Part shown: in pieces, positions 5,131 to 6,803 of the stretch
How positions within the stretch are numbered: the stretch's first letter is position 1
Layout: the number at the start of each line of letters is the position of its first letter
Assembly: GCA_025800435.1 (NCBI GenBank)
Contig: JAOXRV010000287.1
Location: 1 to 6,803, forward strand
Direction of reading: 5' to 3'
Length of the DNA: 6,803 nucleotides
Source of the DNA: Cellvibrionaceae bacterium
GTDB taxonomy: Bacteria; Pseudomonadota; Gammaproteobacteria; Pseudomonadales; Cellvibrionaceae
Position numbers and translations under genes: made by a program
The notes under the pieces: generated by a model
Database searches by the model: none
What the model was told of the DNA's origin: nothing
The model's input: only the letters and a program-made list of their open reading frames with translations

Positions 5131-6069
5131 ATGACAAGATCGACTGCGGTTTATAAAGAAACTCTCAGTGCTGTGGGCAACACTATCGAAGTGTTGTTGT
5201 TTAAACTCAATGGTGATCAGCTGTACGGGATTAATGTGTTTAAGGTAAAAGAGGTTCTGCCTTGCCCACCTTTAAACAGTATTCCCAACGCCGATGACAG
5301 CGTTACCGGCTGCGCTCATATTCGTGGCCAGACGATTCCCGTGATCGACTTGGCCAAGGCCGCCGGCATGGAGCAAATAGAGGCAGTTGAAGGCCGCTTT
5401 CTAATCGTTACCGAGTACAGCCGCTCAATTCAGGGCTTTTTGGTGTACTCGGTCGATCGCATTGTTACCTTGCAGTGGAGCGACCTATCCAAGGCCCCGG
5501 TGGGTGTGGGTGAAGATAACTACCTGACCGCTGTCGCCAAAATCGATGAGAAATTGGTCGAGATTATGGATGTGGAGAAGGTGCTGGACGAGGTTAACCC
5601 CGTTGACGAGGAGATTTCCGAGGACGCGGTGCCGGATGAGGTGATACATGAAGAGCATGAACGCAAGCTCTTGATCATCGACGACTCGGCAGTGGCTCGC
5701 AAGCAGATTAAGCGGGTATCCGATAAGATGAATATCGACTCCGTACAGCATATCAATGGTAAGGACGCGCTCGATTACCTGATGAAAGAAGTGGCTGATG
5801 GCCACGACCCCAATCATGAAATCTATGCCGCCGTGTGCGATATCGAAATGCCGGTAATGGACGGCTATACCTTTACCACCCATGTAAAAAATGACGAGCG
5901 CCTCAGTCAAATTCCTATTCTTTTGCACAGCTCCCTCGGCGGTGTGCTCAATGAAGAGCTGGTGAAGAAATCCGGCGCCAACCAGTTTTTGGCCAAGTTT
6001 GAGGCCAATGAACTGGCCAAGTGGATTAGCAGCCAAGTTATTGAGCGCGGTGGTGAGGTTAGCGAGTGA
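5131..6069 (+). CDS. cheV: Chemotaxis protein CheV (CheW-receiver fusion)
   Basis: This is a complete protein of 312 residues. Residues about 15-165 form a CheW-like domain (LLFKLNGDQLYGINVFKVKEV, GCAHIRGQTIPVIDLAKA). An acidic linker (about 150-175) leads to a receiver domain. The receiver has the acidic pair D184/D185 (IIDDS), phospho-acceptor D237 (CDIEMPVMDG), S267 and K289 (LAKF), so it should be phosphorylatable. CheV couples chemoreceptors to the CheA kinase and can act as a phosphate-tuned adaptor in adaptation. It is a cytoplasmic protein of the polar receptor arrays. The ATG at 5131 is preceded by GGGAAGG 9 nt upstream. It is followed by cheR 53 bp later, an order shared with Pseudomonas and Vibrio, where flgB usually comes next. 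Confidence 0.95.
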   Translation: MTRSTAVYKETLSAVGNTIEVLLFKLNGDQLYGINVFKVKEVLPCPPLNSIPNADDSVTGCAHIRGQTIPVIDLAKAAGMEQIEAVEGRFLIVTEYSRSIQGFLVYSVDRIVTLQWSDLSKAPVGVGEDNYLTAVAKIDEKLVEIMDVEKVLDEVNPVDEEISEDAVPDEVIHEEHERKLLIIDDSAVARKQIKRVSDKMNIDSVQHINGKDALDYLMKEVADGHDPNHEIYAAVCDIEMPVMDGYTFTTHVKNDERLSQIPILLHSSLGGVLNEELVKKSGANQFLAKFEANELAKWISSQVIERGGEVSE

Positions 6070-6074
6070 GTGGC

Positions 6075-6091
6075 TTGGCACGGTATAAGCC
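6075..6091 (+). promoter_or_regulatory. Possible sigma54 promoter for cheR
   Basis: TTGGCACG (6075-6082) is a complete match to the -24 element, and GC (6089-6090) falls exactly 12 bp after GG. The TT before the -12 GC is replaced by AA, and the base after it is C. The predicted start is near 6102, about 20 nt before cheR. The match is strong at -24 and weaker at -12. Confidence 0.45.
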
Positions 6092-6122
6092 GCCTTACAG
6101 CTGCGGGATTTGCGGTTAAACA

Positions 6123-6803
6123 GTGGTGGATAGTTTGACTATTGCTCCCAATGCGGCCATTGAGTTTGAGCGCTTTCGGGAGTTCTTGCGATCCGAGTGC
6201 GGTATCCATTTGGCTGATAATAAGCAGTATTTGGTGGCCACTCGGGTCAAGCAAATCCTTGAGCACAATAAGCTCGGCAGCCTTAGTGAGCTGCTCAGTC
6301 GCGCAACTATTTCACCCCAGCTGCGCCTGGCGGTGGTGGATGCGATGACCACCAACGAGACCTATTGGTTTCGCGATACTTATCCCTTTGATTTACTGCG
6401 CAATAGTTTACTGCGCGAGCTGGCCGAGAGCCCGCGCCCAGGCCAGCGCAGTATTCGCATCTGGTCGGCCGCCTGTTCTTCCGGCCAGGAGCCCTATTCA
6501 ATCAGCATGTGTGCCAGTGACGCTGCCGGCCTTAAGCTGCCGGTAGAAATCAGCGCCACTGATATCTCCCCGAGTATGCTGGCCGCTGCTCGGGAGGCCA
6601 CTTATGAGCGCATGGCCATGAGCCGGGGCATGTCCGATAATTTGCGCGAGCGTTACTTTACTAAAATAGGGGAGGAGCTGTGGCAGGTCAATACGGATAT
6701 TCGCCAGCGAGTTTCCTTCCAAACCCTCAACCTTATGCACTCGTTTGCCAGTCTCAGCAAGTTTGATGTGATCTTCTGCCGCAATGTACTGATCTATTTC
6801 GAT
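6123..6803 (+). CDS. cheR: Chemotaxis protein methyltransferase CheR, 3' end outside window
   Basis: The frame opens after a TAA at 6117-6119 and stays open to the right edge (227 residues shown; the family is about 275). The N-terminal helical CheR domain (about 10-75) leads into TTNETYWFRD (76-85). The SAM-binding segment WSAACSSGQEPYS is at 114-126, then SATDISPSML, and FDVIFCRNVLIYF at the end. CheR methylates glutamates of chemoreceptors with SAM, resetting them during adaptation. There is no ATG at the start; GTG at 6123 or the adjacent GTG at 6126 fits best. GGGA at 6105-6108 is a distant, weak ribosome binding site, so the exact start is uncertain. It probably shares a transcript with cheV and may also have its own sigma54 promoter. 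Confidence 0.92.
   Translation, partial: MVDSLTIAPNAAIEFERFREFLRSECGIHLADNKQYLVATRVKQILEHNKLGSLSELLSRATISPQLRLAVVDAMTTNETYWFRDTYPFDLLRNSLLRELAESPRPGQRSIRIWSAACSSGQEPYSISMCASDAAGLKLPVEISATDISPSMLAAAREATYERMAMSRGMSDNLRERYFTKIGEELWQVNTDIRQRVSFQTLNLMHSFASLSKFDVIFCRNVLIYFD

Noticed and set aside
5485..6081. 198-codon minus-strand ORF under cheV
   Set aside because: It is antisense to the conserved CheV receiver domain, with no family features and no ribosome binding site.
1..6803. CTCGAG sites as a sign of avoidance of the PaeR7I target
   Set aside because: None was noticed by eye, but only one or two are expected in this length by chance, so absence carries no weight.

Overview
The window looks like chromosome of a marine-type gammaproteobacterium, probably of the Cellvibrionales/Pseudomonadales kind. 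The basis is the flgN-flgM-flgA / cheV-cheR flagellar block, which has the layout familiar from Pseudomonas and Vibrio. Flagellar sigma28 and sigma54 promoter motifs can be read directly, and a compact arsenosugar-type operon sits beside the block. The species cannot be told from this sequence alone.

Region 1 (1-654): the 3' three quarters of an AT-rich gene whose reading frame runs off the left edge. Read in frame from base 2 it is a PaeR7I/XhoI-type type II restriction endonuclease. Its D...ExK catalytic core is intact in the part that is visible. Hand-counted GC is about 43-44% over 1-600, against roughly 50-60% in sampled lines of the operon that follows, which suggests acquired DNA.

Region 2 (655-2999, + strand): three tightly packed genes. 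They are arsS (a radical SAM enzyme that makes the arsenic-carbon bond to the adenosyl group), a GT2-like TIGR04283 glycosyltransferase, and a DUF2064/TIGR04282 nucleotidyl- or glycosyl-transferase-like protein. Stop and start codons overlap or abut, so the proteins are probably made together. The methyltransferase arsM that should supply the substrate is not in the window.

Region 3 (2973-4889, - strand): flgA (P-ring assembly chaperone), then flgM (anti-sigma28), then flgN (chaperone for the hook-filament junction proteins). A well-matched sigma28 promoter lies in the flgA-flgM gap, so flgM can be made late under the sigma factor it inhibits. The flgM-flgN gap is rich in inverted repeats. 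flgN and the DUF2064 gene converge and overlap by 27 bp.

Region 4 (4890-6803): a 241-bp regulatory region, then cheV (CheW-receiver fusion) and the start of cheR (chemoreceptor methyltransferase), which runs off the right edge. The regulatory region carries a sigma54 motif facing flgA and a sigma28 motif facing cheV. These two are placed so that the predicted 5' leaders would overlap antisense by about 110 nt. A second sigma54-like motif lies between cheV and cheR. Together the elements outline the usual early (sigma54, flgA) to late (sigma28, flgM and cheV) flagellar hierarchy.

No CRISPR, tRNA, rRNA, insertion sequence or clear rho-independent terminator was seen. I found no convincing wholly new system. 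The least understood items are the two transferases of the arsenosugar operon and the restriction gene beside it.
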